Shown: one piece after another, positions 24,425-36,324 of the stretch
Layout: each line of letters begins with the position of its first letter
How positions within the stretch are numbered: position 1 is the stretch's first letter
Assembly (NCBI GenBank): GCA_964019695.1
Contig: OZ026519.1
Coordinates: 26,999,213-27,063,212, forward strand
Direction of reading: 5' to 3'
Origin: Loripinus fragilis
Taxonomy: Eukaryota; Mollusca; Bivalvia; Lucinida; Lucinidae
Length of the DNA: 64,000 nt
Position numbers and translations under genes: made by a program
Notes under the pieces: model-generated
Database searches by the model: none
Seen by the model: the letters and a program-made list of their open reading frames with translations, nothing else
What the model was told of the DNA's origin: nothing

Positions 24425-25930
24425 TAGGCGCAATCGAAAACATCAATACTATCGACGATTATAGACCAAAAATAGTTAGAATCATAGTTTTTTTTTTTAT
24501 TACCATCACTCATCGAACAGGCGACACTTTGCAATCAAAACACTGTTTCTAGCGAGTTTTGATCCGCGTTCGTCAATGGTTAAGAGTGTTTTCGATTGCT
24601 CACTATCCGGTGTGAAAACAAACTTTTTTTTCAACAGAAACATGACTGAAAAATGTAGATTACTCCTAGCTCTTGTTTCAGATTGTTTTGGTTACGTATT
24701 CATTGTATCAATACACATACCGGATAGGTGGCAATCGAAAACGTTGATGCTATCGACGAACGTAGATCAAATACCGTCAGAAACAGACTTTTTGGATTGC
24801 AGTTTGTTTGCCTGACTGGCGACAAATGGAAAATTCTAGCGATTTGCGATCCACGTTCATCGATCTCGATTGTCGCCTATCCGATGTAATAAAGTAGCGT
24901 ATCTTATGATAATTGAATATTTTGGTCATTTCTCAATAAAGCATAAGCGACGGTATCTTAACTCGCAGAGGATATCCGTGAGCAGGTTGAAATGGCAATT
25001 AAGGTTTTATCGGAAATAAAGCCCGCGGTCAGTGATTGGTCAACGATCAACCAAAATATAACACATTATTAAATAAAATGTACAATTGTCAGCGATTGAA
25101 ACACCTCAAGTTTCTATAGTAAACACTTATTATAAGGTATATAACAATAAAAGGATGATACATTCTTCTGTCTATTAACGTTTGCCAAGCCCAAATGAGA
25201 TAATGTATAGTAGCCTTAACCATGAAGCTGTGAGGGCTGCACCAAGTGGGGATCCAGAGGGGGGGGGGGGGCAGGGGGTCCGGACTCCCTCTGTAAAATC
25301 ACAAATTAAATGGGTTTCTATAGGGAATAAACAATTGGACACCCCCTGGAAAAAGTTGGACCCCCTGGAAAAAAATTGGACCCCATCTGGAGCCTTGAAA
25401 AACGATAGATTTCTTTGAAATTGACCATTTGACTTCTGTAGAATAAGCTGAGGACTAAAAAAATCGTTGTCAGGGCTTTTTTGTCAGACTGACCTGGACC
25501 CTCCCCCCTCCCTGATGAAAATTCCTGGATCCGCGCATCTGTACCATGCTTGCCAACCATTTATATACAGAAAAGAATGTTATATTGTCATATATCTTCC
25601 TTTCAGGCACATACAGTTCCTATTAATTTTATTAAAATGTATGCAGAAATGTCCATTTTATTATCATGAAACATGCAACGAAACAAAATAATTTTTTCAA
25701 CAGAAACATGAAATAACTCCTAGCCCTTGTATCAGATTGTTTTGGCTACGTCTTCAGTATATCAAAACACACTAGATAGGCGGCAATCGAAAACGTTAAT
25801 GCTATCGACGAACGTAGTTAAATATTGTAACATAATTTTGGATTGTTGTTTGTAGTCCGATAGGCAACAAATGGCAATCACAAACACTGTTTCTAGCAAT
25901 TTGTTATCAGCATTCATCGATTGTTTAGAC
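24425..25930. repeat. Three direct copies of a CAATCGAAAACGTT...CTATCGACGA repeat
   Basis: Copies start at about 24,431, 24,731 and 25,785. The segment near 25,548-25,930 also resembles 23,823 onward (ATATACAGAAA.GAAT.TTATATTGTCAT), so part of this region was duplicated. Confidence 0.55.
25248..25540. repeat. G/C-run MITE, GGATCCAG ends
   Basis: Second copy of the 19.5-kb family. It starts GGGATCCAGAGGGG and ends ATTCCTGGATCCGCGCAT, with repeated GGACCCC blocks inside. Confidence 0.65.
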
Positions 25931-27524
25931 TGTTTTTTATTGCTGCCTATTTTTTAAGGTAAATGAAACAGTTACGTCATTTCTCCATAAAACATTAGTG
26001 ACCATGTACCTCCATGGGACCTAAAACATGAGAATGTCACATACAAGGCATGTGCACGTCTACAACCCCCCCCCCCTTTTTGGGGTGGGGGTGGGTCTTA
26101 GGTTAGTGGCAGCATGCAGAAATAGCAACCGAGACATGTATATAGTATGTATATTTATACGGTCCGCAACTAATACTGAATGACTTCATACTCTGGGTGA
26201 TGTTTTTAAAAGCTAATACTTGCATTCCTTCTTTTTGTGAAAGCAAAATACTTACAGAATTACGTTTCAAGCATCAAAGAGTTGTCAGGGGAGAATAATA
26301 TCTACCGTCTTAGAAAATAAGTATTCTCTTTTAAAAACAAGATTCAGGAACGATAACTCTTACACTCTTACTTTTAAGTAAAAGTAAGGTTATCTTTTGA
26401 CATGGGTCCCGCACTACCTTAAGGATACCAAACTGGTACAAATCAATCCAAAAGCATCTTCTCATGATTTGGTATCTTCACTGACATCAATTTAAGCATT
26501 TAGAATTAAAAATATGACCAAGAGGTAATCAGGGGAGACAACTTGAGCAAAAAATCTTGCTTCCGACTTCGTTAAGGTTTTTTCATGATAGTCCATGCGT
26601 ATTATCTGGCCCAAATGTGTCGGGAATTATTTCATTAAAATGAGACCTTACAAAAATGCATCACATTGATATCACTATTGTTTGCAGGAAAATAAAGCGA
26701 TTTAAGCAAAATTCTGTAAGGTTCAGCTAGTAGGGGGTTAATGCGATTTTAAAGAAAGTGGGCCTGTACCTACAAAATGACTTGTATCTCATCAACAATT
26801 CACCATACACTATTAAACTTGCTAGCAAATTATAGCTTAGATGTAGTTCTTTCATCTGATGGAATGGTCTGATATGCAGATTAGATATCTAATTTGCATA
26901 ATCATCAATACTGACGAAAATTTCAGAAATCTAAGGGAAAATTATAAAAAAGCAAATATAAACTGAATTCGGCCACCAAACCGTCCTTGTTGCATGTTAA
27001 TATATCATCAGTGATACAATTTGACAAGTCCTTTCATCCAATAGTCATATAATAAAATTATATCATTTGCATATTCATGGGTTTTATGAAAGTATAAATA
27101 GATGTAAAATCATAGAATAAATATCCCCCCACACACAAACCTCGGGAGGGGTGGAAGGAAGGGGGCTTATTTGACTTACCTTGCACCCAAGGACAATTAT
27201 TCATGGATGCGGAATTGGTCAATGGGACCACTTAATACCAAAAAAATTCTTATTGGCTCCAAAAAAAAACCCTATTTGAATTACACAAAATTGCATGGTG
27301 TCCATGGCTACCCATCAGGCACTGTAGCTGGGTTATTTGCAAGCAGACCCAAGATTGACACTTGCGTGCTGAACATAATTTCATAGATTTTTTCTCTCTT
27401 TCACTAATTCAAGGAAAACAAGATGCCAGTTACTGGCGAAACAAAATGGTCGCTAAAAAGCAAAGAAAAAAATGGCTAGAACAATTTACCCTTCCCCTAT
27501 ATTGTGAAAATACACAATATGATT

Positions 27525-28680
27525 CTAAAGAAAGTGGGTGTACCTACGAAATGATTCGTATCTAAACAGCAACTCATCCTAGACTACCAACCCTAGTACC
27601 GAATTGAAGCCCAGACATAGTCTTTTTATACAATGTGCTGATATGCAAACTTTCACTTTTGCATATTCATGAGTATTAATAAAAATACAAAATAAAAGAA
27701 AATTCGTAGAAAAAATAAGGGGGTGTACCTATACAAATTACCTATATGTCATTTGCTAGTTATCATAGACCATCAAACTGGGTACCAAATCAAAGCCTAG
27801 ACAAAGTACTTTTATCCAATGCTACGAAATGCAAATAATCTAATTTGAATAGTCATGAATATTTATGAAAACATTAGAAATAAGAGAAAAATGGTAGAAA
27901 ATTTAAAGGGTTGTACGTACAACATAACCCATATGCCAGCTGCTAACTATTCTTGTCTTGCAAAATTGGTACCAAATGAAAGGTGAGTCATATAACTTTA
28001 ACACAATAGTCTGATATACAAATATTATTTACATGTTTGTGAATATTAATGAAAACATTAAACAAAGAAAGAAAAATAACAGAAAAATTAAAATGGGTAT
28101 ATCTACAAAAGTACCTATATCTCATCTGCTGATTGTCATAGACTTACAAGCTTGGTACAAATAAATGCTAAGACATAGCACATTTTAAGTCATGATCAGA
28201 AATGCAAATCATTTTATGATTATATTCTTGAATATTAATTTAAATGTTAGAAAGGAGAGAAAAATGGTAATAAAATTAAGGGGGTGTACCTACAAAATTA
28301 CTCATATCGCAGCTGCTAATATTCCAAGACTACCACACTTGGTACCGACTTAAAGCTAAGACATTTTACTTTACTCAATACCCATTATGTGAAATTATCC
28401 ATTTTTTAAATTTATTAATATTAATTTAAACATTAGAAATGAGAGGAAAAACGTAGAAAATTAGTGGGGGTCTACTTCTAAAATTACTCCTATCGCATCT
28501 TTTAATTGTTCTAGACAATTATTCTTAGTATCAAATTAAGGCTGAGACATAGTATTTTATTCCAATGGTCAGATATACAATCAATTAACAAACATTTTCA
28601 TGAATATTGATGAAAACTATAGAAAACTAAAGAAAAATTGAAAACGAATCAATAAGACTATATCCTCAAAAAATACTCAT
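27525..28680. repeat. 187-bp tandem satellite, about six units
   Basis: TGGTACCAAA-type words occur near 27,591, 27,779, 27,968, 28,154, 28,340 and 28,529, spaced 186-189 bp apart. Each unit also has AAGGGGGTGTACCTAC, ATATCTCATCTGCTAA and CATGAATATTAATGAAAA. More diverged units extend upstream to about 26,745. An inverted unit lies at about 28,840-29,035. Confidence 0.85.
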
Positions 28681-29594
28681 TAAATTTATTCTCATTTCTA
28701 ATATTTAATTTATATTCATAAATACAATTTTAGATAATTTGTATATTGGTCCATTAAGTAAACATGATATGTACTAGCATTAAATTGGTACCAAGGCTTG
28801 TAGTATAGGATAGTAAGCACCTGAGATGTGAATAAATTTGCATGTACACCCCCTTAATTTTAGGATTTTTCTCTTATTTCTAATATTTTCATTAATATTC
28901 ATGAATATGCAAATTTGACAATTTGCATATCTGAACATTTGATGAAAGTCCTATGTCTTAACATTCAGTTGGTACCAAGTTTAAATGTTTTGGATGAGTT
29001 GCTGCTGAGATATGAGTACTTTTGTAGGGGCATCCCCATTCTTATGAAGTGCATTATGCGTTGTCATGGATACTACACGATTTCACATAGCTCAAATAGT
29101 TTTTATTTAGGCAATATGTTTTCCCATTTAGGTGGTCTCCCAAAACAATTTGACACACATTTAAAGTTTTTCTGATCGTACAAGGTTTGACTAATTAGAC
29201 CCTAGGATACTAATGAATGAGCATGCTGTTACTTTTTATAGATACAAAATGTACCATATATTTGGGCTTGGACATTATGACATATTTATTTTAAAACAAA
29301 ATAACTTGTTGATAATCAAAGTTTCCTTCTAATTTATTACTTGAAAAGCTGGTAAACAGTCTAAAATCGTGCTATGAATAAAACTAACATTAAAAAAAGC
29401 TAGATACTGAATCAGGCAAATTTATATAATGATTTTATAGACTAAATGGACATCTTTTACCATGAATACGATAATATCCTGGAATAATTATGTAAATTGC
29501 CGTCAAAACAATGTACTCTATTGGTAAAACGATCTTAGGACATAAAACAAATGATTTTGGATACAAAAACATTGTCAAAAAATAAAATATTTCA

Positions 29595-29793
29595 GTTACA
29601 TGTCAAATTCCATGATTTTTGGCGGCCATTTTGAAAATATGCAAATTAGGCCATTAAGACGTCATTTCTCAGCTTGCCAACATTGGTTTTCGGATTCAGC
29701 ATACCAAATTACCCCTAATCAAAGTGTCAAACCCTTTTCTTCACAAAATGCCTGTACTTGTTAACTTTTCTGATTTTTTTCCTGACTATATGT
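29595..29793 (-). repeat. Right member of the long inverted pair
   Basis: Reverse-complement partner of 22,549-22,755, ending CTGATTTTTTTCCTGACT. Together the two could be the ends of a decayed 7.2-kb element or two insertions of one repeat. Confidence 0.7.
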
Positions 29794-30002
29794 GATAAAT
29801 GTTTGGTTAGATAAATTCTACACTTTTAAAATAAGTGTAAATGTACACCAGATTTTCTGGCAGCTGAACTGCCATTGATCTTGGTATAACATTTCAACTG
29901 CTTTAAAAGCAATGTTTTTTCGATCGTGTTAATCTGTTGAGAAGCTACTCTAATAACAGGTAGAAATTTCTTATATTAATAATTGTATTCGCCTAAACAT
30001 TT

Positions 30003-30110
30003 CTGAGCCAGGCCTCGAGGTTATAAAACTTGAGTTCTGAGTTTGAGCTTGTAGTTTTATAACCTCGAGGCCTGGTTTCAGGCCATTTAGGACTCCTTAC
30101 TGAAATGTCT
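30003..30110. repeat. Hairpin element with CCAGGCCTCGAGGTTATAAA stem
   Basis: CCAGGCCTCGAGGTTATAAAA is followed after about 25 bp by TTTTATAACCTCGAGGCCTGG. CATTTCTGA and its weaker complement extend the pairing outward. Confidence 0.75.
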
Positions 30111-30859
30111 ATAACTACTTCAGAGTTCAATCCATGATTGCTTATGTTTTACTGAATTTATTAAACGATTTGGGTAACGGGATATAATGCGAGGCTTGCT
30201 GAGCATTTAATCGCATTTTTGCAAAGAGTTTGATAAATTCAATAATACATGAGCACGAATATTAGATACGATTTATCATATGGCACTAAAATACACTGAA
30301 ATCACTTTTTGGCGTAAAAAACGTAATAACTTTGTCTTTATACACGCAACGTTGTCATGAATGCGATTTTAGTTTACGTTACCATAATCTGTAAACCACT
30401 AGTGTTTTGTCGATTTTAATGCATAGCGTTATAGCCTATCACTCCCAGACGCGACGTCATATAAATGGTTTTATATTACTTTCCCATCAGCCAAAATGCT
30501 GTAAATCAGACACTCCGTGAAAAGTGCATGAAGCACAAGTCATATTTTACTATTGCTCTCTTAACCGGTCTGATACCAGTCTATAGCATGTTCCATGTGT
30601 CCATTGTAATAAATGGAATCGTGCAAACTGGCCGTGCCAGAAGTGGAATTCGGTATACATGGTATTGATCATGTTTATTTGACTCGCCGCGTGAAAACTG
30701 TCTTACAGCATATGTAGTAATTTTAGCGAATAATAATGTTAGTCAGATTATGTACAGGGTAGATGCACATGCTGCGCTGAGCCTTCATTTCGCATGCAAC
30801 AAAATTGGGGTTTCACGCGACGAGTCCAAATAATATAAACACTTTAATAGTGTCATCAT

Positions 30860-32267
30860 GCTATGGTATACGAGGAGGGTTCAATATGTAATGAAAACCC
30901 ATCCATAACTCCATCCACAAACGTGTTAGAATTCCATGCCATATGCCAAGCGAAAGATCAAAGCATCGCCGTTGTAATAGTGCATGAAACGTTATTTTAT
31001 CTTTTCAAATTTAATAAGCTACATACTTTTTGAAGAGCACACTAATATACACTACATATATTTCCTCCGAATTTTGAAGACTCAAAAGTAAAAAAGGAAT
31101 GCTGTATTTTCTAAGACAACATTTAACATGCATGTATCACATATCCATAGTTTTCTGACTCTTTTCCCCTTTACCTGCTATCACGATACAAACTTTTGAC
31201 CAGTACCAATTTCTCTTGCAGACGGTTTTATAACCTTACCCCCTCTTACGTTGACGTCGTTTAAAGCAATGGACAAAACACTAAAATACGCACGGCTCTT
31301 GAAAATCGGAAAGATAGCTTTGTAGCAGGTATTGATGATTTTAATTGTATCGAAGTTTTAATACATACAATGCATATATAGCAGACCAGTTAAACTGAAA
31401 CCAATATCTAGGGGTATCTGATCCATTTCTGTGTAAGCCAGAGATGACATTCTTTTAAATGATTTTCTTATTTCAAATGACGTACTTGGGGGTAATTTAT
31501 GAGTAAGATTAAATATGGAAATTTCAAAATAGGCTGTATTACTTGCAAATGAACATCAAAGCGACCTGAAAAAAAGTTACAAATTATTTTCGTATAAATG
31601 TTCGCCATGTATTCGTTCACGCAAAAACGACTCTCATTAGAATGCCAGAAAATTGAGCATCAAGGAGGATTTAAACCAAAATGGCAGCCTCAGTATTTCA
31701 TAGAATATAAAGCAATATCGAAAAAGTTTGCAGGTATAAATCACCAATATATGGATATTTACCACACGAAGACCCTGACTGAAAACATCCCTCGTTCATG
31801 TAGTTATCTGCTTTTGAAAATATTGTTTTATTTCATATCGCAGTGTGCTTCAGTACCCTATCTAGAAAGTGGCTGTGTAACTTAGATAAGTAGCTGGACA
31901 ACTGCATGTTTTGATTTATTTAACCAAGAAACAGACCTTTTAATGAATGTAATTATGAAGTGTATAAATATAAAACTTTGGGATATACTGGGCTGTTTTT
32001 ATTACATATTGAACGCCCCTCTGGAATTAGTCCAAACTGTTTTAACTCATTTTCCTCTACTTATACTAATCAATTCTCACTAGATTCTTTGAAAAGTCAG
32101 TCAGATAGGTTTTTGAGAGAATAAGTTACATGTTTACATGAAAATATAACATGACTAAACAAAACCTAAATGAATGGACTGTACATATCTTGTTATCTGG
32201 TGTATTGTCCACCTTCGGTTCTCGTGGAAATGAAAAAAAAAAATTACGGATCAAAGTGTTGTTTGAT
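30860..32267. other. No gene recognised
   Basis: It contains a 95-codon ORF (31,598-31,885, plus strand) with no recognisable motif and no supporting neighbours. I do not call it a gene. Confidence 0.45.
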
Positions 32268-32271
32268 TTAA

Positions 32272-33226
32272 GAAATAGATCAGCTCCAGCAGTGAATTGT
32301 TGAGTAATAATTCACTGTTTGGAGGTCAGTTGTAAAGAAGATCAAATCACGAGCGCGCAGCGCGAGTGATTTATCTTCGCACAACTGACCGACAAACAGT
32401 GAATTATTACTCAACAATTCACGCAATGGAGCTGATCTATTTCGATTCTAACACACAATAAACGACGAAAACACATTTGAAGTCTTCAGCTTCTTCCAAC
32501 TTTCTGCCATTGCACTGAAGAACTCCCGCCAATATTTAGACTACGTCGCATACGTTTACGTGTAATTGTAACGTCTTTCAAGAGTAAAAACGACGTTACA
32601 CCGTCTAATGCCATGAATGACGTCATTTTCCAGTGACGTCAGCTATCACACACTTTTGCAGTGAATTATTGTCCGATATATCACAGTTTGATACCGTTGG
32701 CTCTATAGGCGAGGTGTGTTAGAATAAGTTTTATATAATTATAAAGATAATCTGACATCCATTATTTCTTATTCTAACACACCTCCCCTACAGAGCCAAC
32801 GGTAACAAACTGTGATATATCGGACAATAATTCACAGCTAAAGTGTGTGTGATAGCTGACGTCACTGGAAAATGACGTCATTCATGGCGTAAAACGGGGT
32901 AACGTCGTTTTTAAGCTTGAGAGACGTTACAATTACATGTAAACGTATGCGACGTAGTCTAAGTATTGGCGGGAGTTCTTCAGTGCAATGGCGGAAAGTT
33001 GGAAGAAGCTGAAGACTTCGAATGTGTTTTCGTCGTTTATTGTGTGTTAGAATCGAAATAGATCAGCTCCAGTGCGTGAATTGTTGAGAAATAATTCACT
33101 GTTTGTCGATCAGTTGTACGAAGATAAATCACTCGCGCTGCGCGCTCGTGATTTGATCTTCTTTACAACTGACCTACAAACAGTGAATTATTACTCAACA
33201 ATTCACTGCTGGAGCTGATCTATTTC
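32272..33226. mobile_element. Hierarchical fold-back element, 955 bp, between TTAA sites
   Basis: The whole element is an inverted repeat. Each terminal 172 bp (32,272-32,443 and 33,055-33,226) is itself a hairpin running from GAAATAGATCAGCTCC to GGAGCTGATCTATTTC, with CGCGCAGCGCG near its tip. TTAA lies directly outside both ends (32,268-32,271 and 33,227-33,230), as for piggyBac-type insertion. Inner stems carry two TGACGTCA-like words each. No protein is encoded. Confidence 0.85.
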
Positions 33227-33460
33227 TTAAGTAAATGCCTTTTTACGCGATACGTGAGATAAGTAATCATGCAAAATGTCGTTCAAAGACAGACTCCAAG
33301 TTATGCAAGGTATGTTGGAGGTGTTATCAAAACTGTTGCTTGAATTAATGAAAAATTAAGCAAAGTGTTGCAGGTTCTTATAAGCTTTATCTACGTCATG
33401 CAAAAGCGAGAATTAACTAAGAAATGAACGTTGAAATAACACCTTCACGATGAATCAAGG

Positions 33461-33617
33461 GGAGCGCAGTGGCTCAGTGGTAGAGTGCTTGACTCGAGAC
33501 CGAAGGGCCGCGGGTTCGAGACGCACCGGCGTCACTGCGTTGTGTCCTTGAGCAAGAACATTAATCCTAGATTAGTACTGAAAGATTGTTGATGGGACGT
33601 AAATAATCAAATCAAAC
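33461..33617 (+). repeat. tRNA-derived SINE with internal deletion
   Basis: Head GGAGCGCAGTGGCTCAGTGG, B-box GGTTCGAGAC and tail AATCAAATCAAA. The body segment around CAACCCAGGAAGACCCG is missing. The target-site duplication ACGATGAATCAA is present on both sides. Confidence 0.88.
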
Positions 33618-33673
33618 GATGAATCAACAATTGATTTGAAAGTAATTCCTTCCCATGGGTCAGTTGAGTTTAC

Positions 33674-34736
33674 ACATTGCAGACACGTTCAACTAACACG
33701 GCGACGCACTATGAAAAATACGTGTATTAAAGTTAATGGTTAACACCATAAGAGGTTTCAACTGAGCTGCTTCCCCTTTCGGTTCTTTCCTACTCAGACA
33801 GGTTCAGGCCAACATTTCTACGTTGATAAATGCTACACATGTTTCTCACCTTCAATGTTGTAGTTATTCTCAGAATCAAAACAATGGAACAGAGAAACTG
33901 AAATGTTCCACCAACATCAGTAGAAGTTCAGCTGCCACTAACTCTGGTGTAAATTAACACTTATTTTTACAGTGCACCGTCCTTTCTGTTCAACTTAATT
34001 AGTATTAGTATTATATATAGTGACTCGGTAATTAGCAATATTTACGATAAGTCTGTGGCACTAGTCAGTCAAACTGTAGCGCATATGAAAAAGACACGCG
34101 CGAATTATCCGTCAGTGACATATCTGACTCTTATTAGCATGGTTTGTGAAAGCCACCGCAGCACTCACGAAGACAGTGGCAGCTTTATGCAACTGCCTTT
34201 GCTAAAATATGCGAGGGTTGAAAAGACTCCGTCGTCCCGACTTTTGCGATTTAGTAAACAAGTATGACCTTTTTATGTGTGCGAAACAATGGTAGACAAA
34301 TATGATATTATTAAATTGAATGGCTTTACATAGGTAGAAAACAGAAGTTTATTCACAAAAGTACGAAATGGACTGTCTGAATATATTACGCAAGTGAATT
34401 CTGAGTCTGATTATATTATATGGATAAAGGTAAACAAGTGGGCATTTTACAGAAATGAAGATCTATACATAGTTGTGTTTTTGTTGCTTCACCGAGTTAC
34501 TCAAGGCCCACAGAGGTTTTAACTTTGAACCAGTATTCAGTTGTATGTACTGTTGAGTCCTCATATTTGTTTTATCTCCTTTTTATTTCTCGATTTCTAT
34601 GTACTAAGAGATGATACATGAATGCGAACCAAACAGCTATGTGTCCTGCTCCACATTAGAAATAAGGGTGAGGTTGGTACCGTCAAACATGTTTAAGCCC
34701 TCCAGTAATTTTCTTACTGACCATTCCAAGGAGGTG
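33674..34736. other. Left flank of the palindromic element
   Basis: I recognise no gene here. A 70-codon ORF (34,055-34,267) is copied unchanged in unit 2, but this is expected from the recent duplication and is not evidence of coding. The last six bases, GAGGTG (34,731-34,736), are the left target-site duplicate. Confidence 0.5.
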
Positions 34737-34784
34737 AGTAGTATAGGCCCCACTATAGGGTAAATGTCGTCACGACGTCAGATC

Positions 34785-34849
34785 CAAGATGGCGGCCCCC
34801 CAAGACTTCCGATCCAAGATGGCGGCCCCCACGACACCAAGATGGCGGC
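34785..34849. promoter_or_regulatory. Three CAAGATGGCGGC motifs at the element end
   Basis: Perfect copies lie at 34,785-34,796, 34,815-34,826 and 34,838-34,849, with a degenerate fourth (GAGATGGTGG) beyond. The word matches the known YY1-class binding consensus. A GACGTCA word lies just outside. A binding role is inferred. Confidence 0.6.
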
Positions 34850-35104
34850 CCCACGAAGTCAGATACGAGATGGTGGTCCCTGTGACGCGTTCGGTTACAC
34901 CTCGGAGGGTGAGTCAACGCCCTAGACCACGAGAAGGTAGCGTCACGTCCTAGAGCGCGGTGTCGTTCTTCTATATACAAGGGTGAGGGGCCTCTCATTT
35001 ATTTCCGGGTGGTATTTTACGAAGTTCAGAACGAGATCCAGTCTTTAATGGTGTAGCGGGTCGCAGCGCTTGGCTTATCCCGTTCCCCGGGTGGACCCTT
35101 TTTT

Positions 35105-35215
35105 TCAGCACGGTCCTTTCACGTCTTTTTCCACGTACTGATCGGCTTCGTAATTGGGTCGTAAAGGCTGAGAGGGATATGATTGTCTATCAACGTAGAA
35201 CGGGCTCCTCGCCAT
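35105..35215 (-). CDS. Candidate 36-aa ORF, element-encoded
   Basis: An ATG-started ORF beginning MARSPFYVDRQ, hydrophilic and rich in proline and charged residues. It follows the 108-aa gene in the same orientation. Another frame overlapping its start is also open without an ATG, so splicing or a decayed longer gene is possible. It is open in all four arms, with at least one amino-acid difference between left and right arms (N versus K). Confidence 0.35.
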   Translation of the reverse strand: MARSPFYVDRQSYPSQPLRPNYEADQYVEKDVKGPC

Positions 35216-35272
35216 GCATATGGCGTCGGTCTAACTTAGGAGCATATTGCGCAATTATTTGCCGTTCCTCCT

Positions 35273-35599
35273 TTAGTATCTTAATGAATTCCAGTCCAAA
35301 GTTGCTGTATTACGCCCTCTGTCCGTTATACTATCCTCTCCTTTTCGCTTAAGCTCCGATTTTGCCATTTCTAAAGCTTGGGCTACTGGGGTGACCAGGT
35401 TCACTACGGGTTTTTCCTTTTGTCTCATTTCTTTCAACTCTCTGTATTTACGTCCACTACCCACAATATAATGACCCTGACTGTCGCGTTCCGCGTAGCC
35501 ATCTCTAACATCCAGCAAGTGCTGATACCATTTGTCGGGATTCGACACGTAAGGAATCCACTTCTGCTGTTGGTAATCGTAAACGAGTCTAGTGCCCAT
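35273..35599 (-). CDS. Element-encoded conserved protein, 108 aa, function unknown
   Basis: It starts at ATG (MGTRLVYD). The N-terminal half is aromatic-rich (WIPYV, KWYQHLLDVRDGY). The C-terminal half is lysine/arginine-rich and probably helical (residues 55-95). It has no membrane segment or signal peptide. It is the last sizeable gene of the PC4 cluster, about 50 bp after the 50-aa ORF. It stays open in all four arms despite several substitutions between arms (for example N/D in the VSNPDK region, NL/KQ near residue 67). A small structural or DNA-binding role is possible but unproven. Confidence 0.65.
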   Translation of the reverse strand: MGTRLVYDYQQQKWIPYVSNPDKWYQHLLDVRDGYAERDSQGHYIVGSGRKYRELKEMRQKEKPVVNLVTPVAQALEMAKSELKRKGEDSITDRGRNTATLDWNSLRY

Positions 35600-35649
35600 C
35601 TCTTTTGATCGATTTCCTCCTTCGTGCTCGAGTTATTCTTACGCTCTAT

Positions 35650-35802
35650 TCATACCAACGGGCGAGAGTCTAGTTCACTATCCTCAAGCACCTCGATTAA
35701 TCGCTCAGCAGCCTCTCTGGCTTCGCGCCGTAGTTGTCTACATCTCATCCGAAACAACAGTTCATCAAACAAAGCTATACACATAAAAGTAATGGTGAAC
35801 AT
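35650..35802 (-). CDS. Small 50-aa protein: hydrophobic N-terminus and charged helix
   Basis: ATG at 35,800-35,802, TGA at 35,650-35,652. Residues 2-17 are mostly hydrophobic (a short membrane-like stretch). Residues 18-42 form an arginine/glutamate-rich helix with coiled-coil character (RREAREAAERL). It lies between the PC4-like and 108-aa genes in the same direction. In the right arms the equivalent reading frame has a TGA at codon 8. Too short to assign a family. Confidence 0.5.
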   Translation of the reverse strand: MFTITFMCIALFDELLFRMRCRQLRREAREAAERLIEVLEDSELDSRPLV

Positions 35803-35838
35803 ATTTACGCCTACGCAATACTTAATCCCTTTTCTTAG

Positions 35839-36324
35839 TTACCAGTTTTGATAGTCATTCGGGTTACACTCGGAACACCGTAATGCCCCTAACTGATTCA
35901 TGTGATCACTTTGCACGTAACAGGGTACGACCCCGTCTAGTTCGGGTAAGGCCCTTCCAATTTCTGTTAAGAGTTCTTTGACGGCAATGTATTCTGGGGG
36001 TCTCAGGTATAATCCCTTTTTCGTAGGTATCACCTCTTCTTGCGGCTTCCAATACTGCCTTATATCCATACATGCGCTGCCCTCGGTGATGATACAATAG
36101 ACATTCCCTCCAAGATGACTCTTATAGTTTTGTTTCTCTGTCCTCGCTTGATCCGCGTATTCTAAGTAATCCACCCAATTCTTCCATCGCATCAAGGTTA
36201 AGCTGATACTTTTCTTGGTCGGTTTGTCATCTTTCCATTCTCTCAGGTCAACACGCAGTTCACCTTTCCATTCTGTGACCTCGATAAAGCGATCGTTTCC
36301 GAGACTGAATCTGCATCTAGACAT
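35839..36324 (-). CDS. Tandem PC4-like (p15) ssDNA-binding protein, 161 aa
   Basis: The frame is open 15 codons further upstream, but that extension begins at a TTG. The first ATG (36,322-36,324), preceded by AAAC, gives MSRCRFSLGND. Two PC4-type modules are visible. The first spans about residues 5-60 (RFSLGND, VDLREW, PTKK, SLTLMRW). The second spans about 72-125 (MDIRQYW, PTKKGL, then a helix KELLTEIGRAL). PC4 folds bind single-stranded DNA and act in transcription and replication. A cysteine pair (CSEC) lies near the C-terminus. The gene has its own CCAAT/TATA promoter and lies just downstream of the ATPase. Nuclear action is inferred. Confidence 0.75.
   Translation of the reverse strand: MSRCRFSLGNDRFIEVTEWKGELRVDLREWKDDKPTKKSISLTLMRWKNWVDYLEYADQARTEKQNYKSHLGGNVYCIITEGSACMDIRQYWKPQEEVIPTKKGLYLRPPEYIAVKELLTEIGRALPELDGVVPCYVQSDHMNQLGALRCSECNPNDYQNW

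Noticed and set aside
27525..28680. Possible CRISPR-like array because of regular spacing
   Set aside because: The whole 187-bp unit is repeated, with no unique spacers, in animal DNA.
34753..34998. 81-codon minus-strand ORF in the element terminus (MRGPSPLYIEE...) and its copies
   Set aside because: It reads through the repeated GCCGCCATCTTG motifs and differs in length and reading between left and right ends. No sign of coding constraint.
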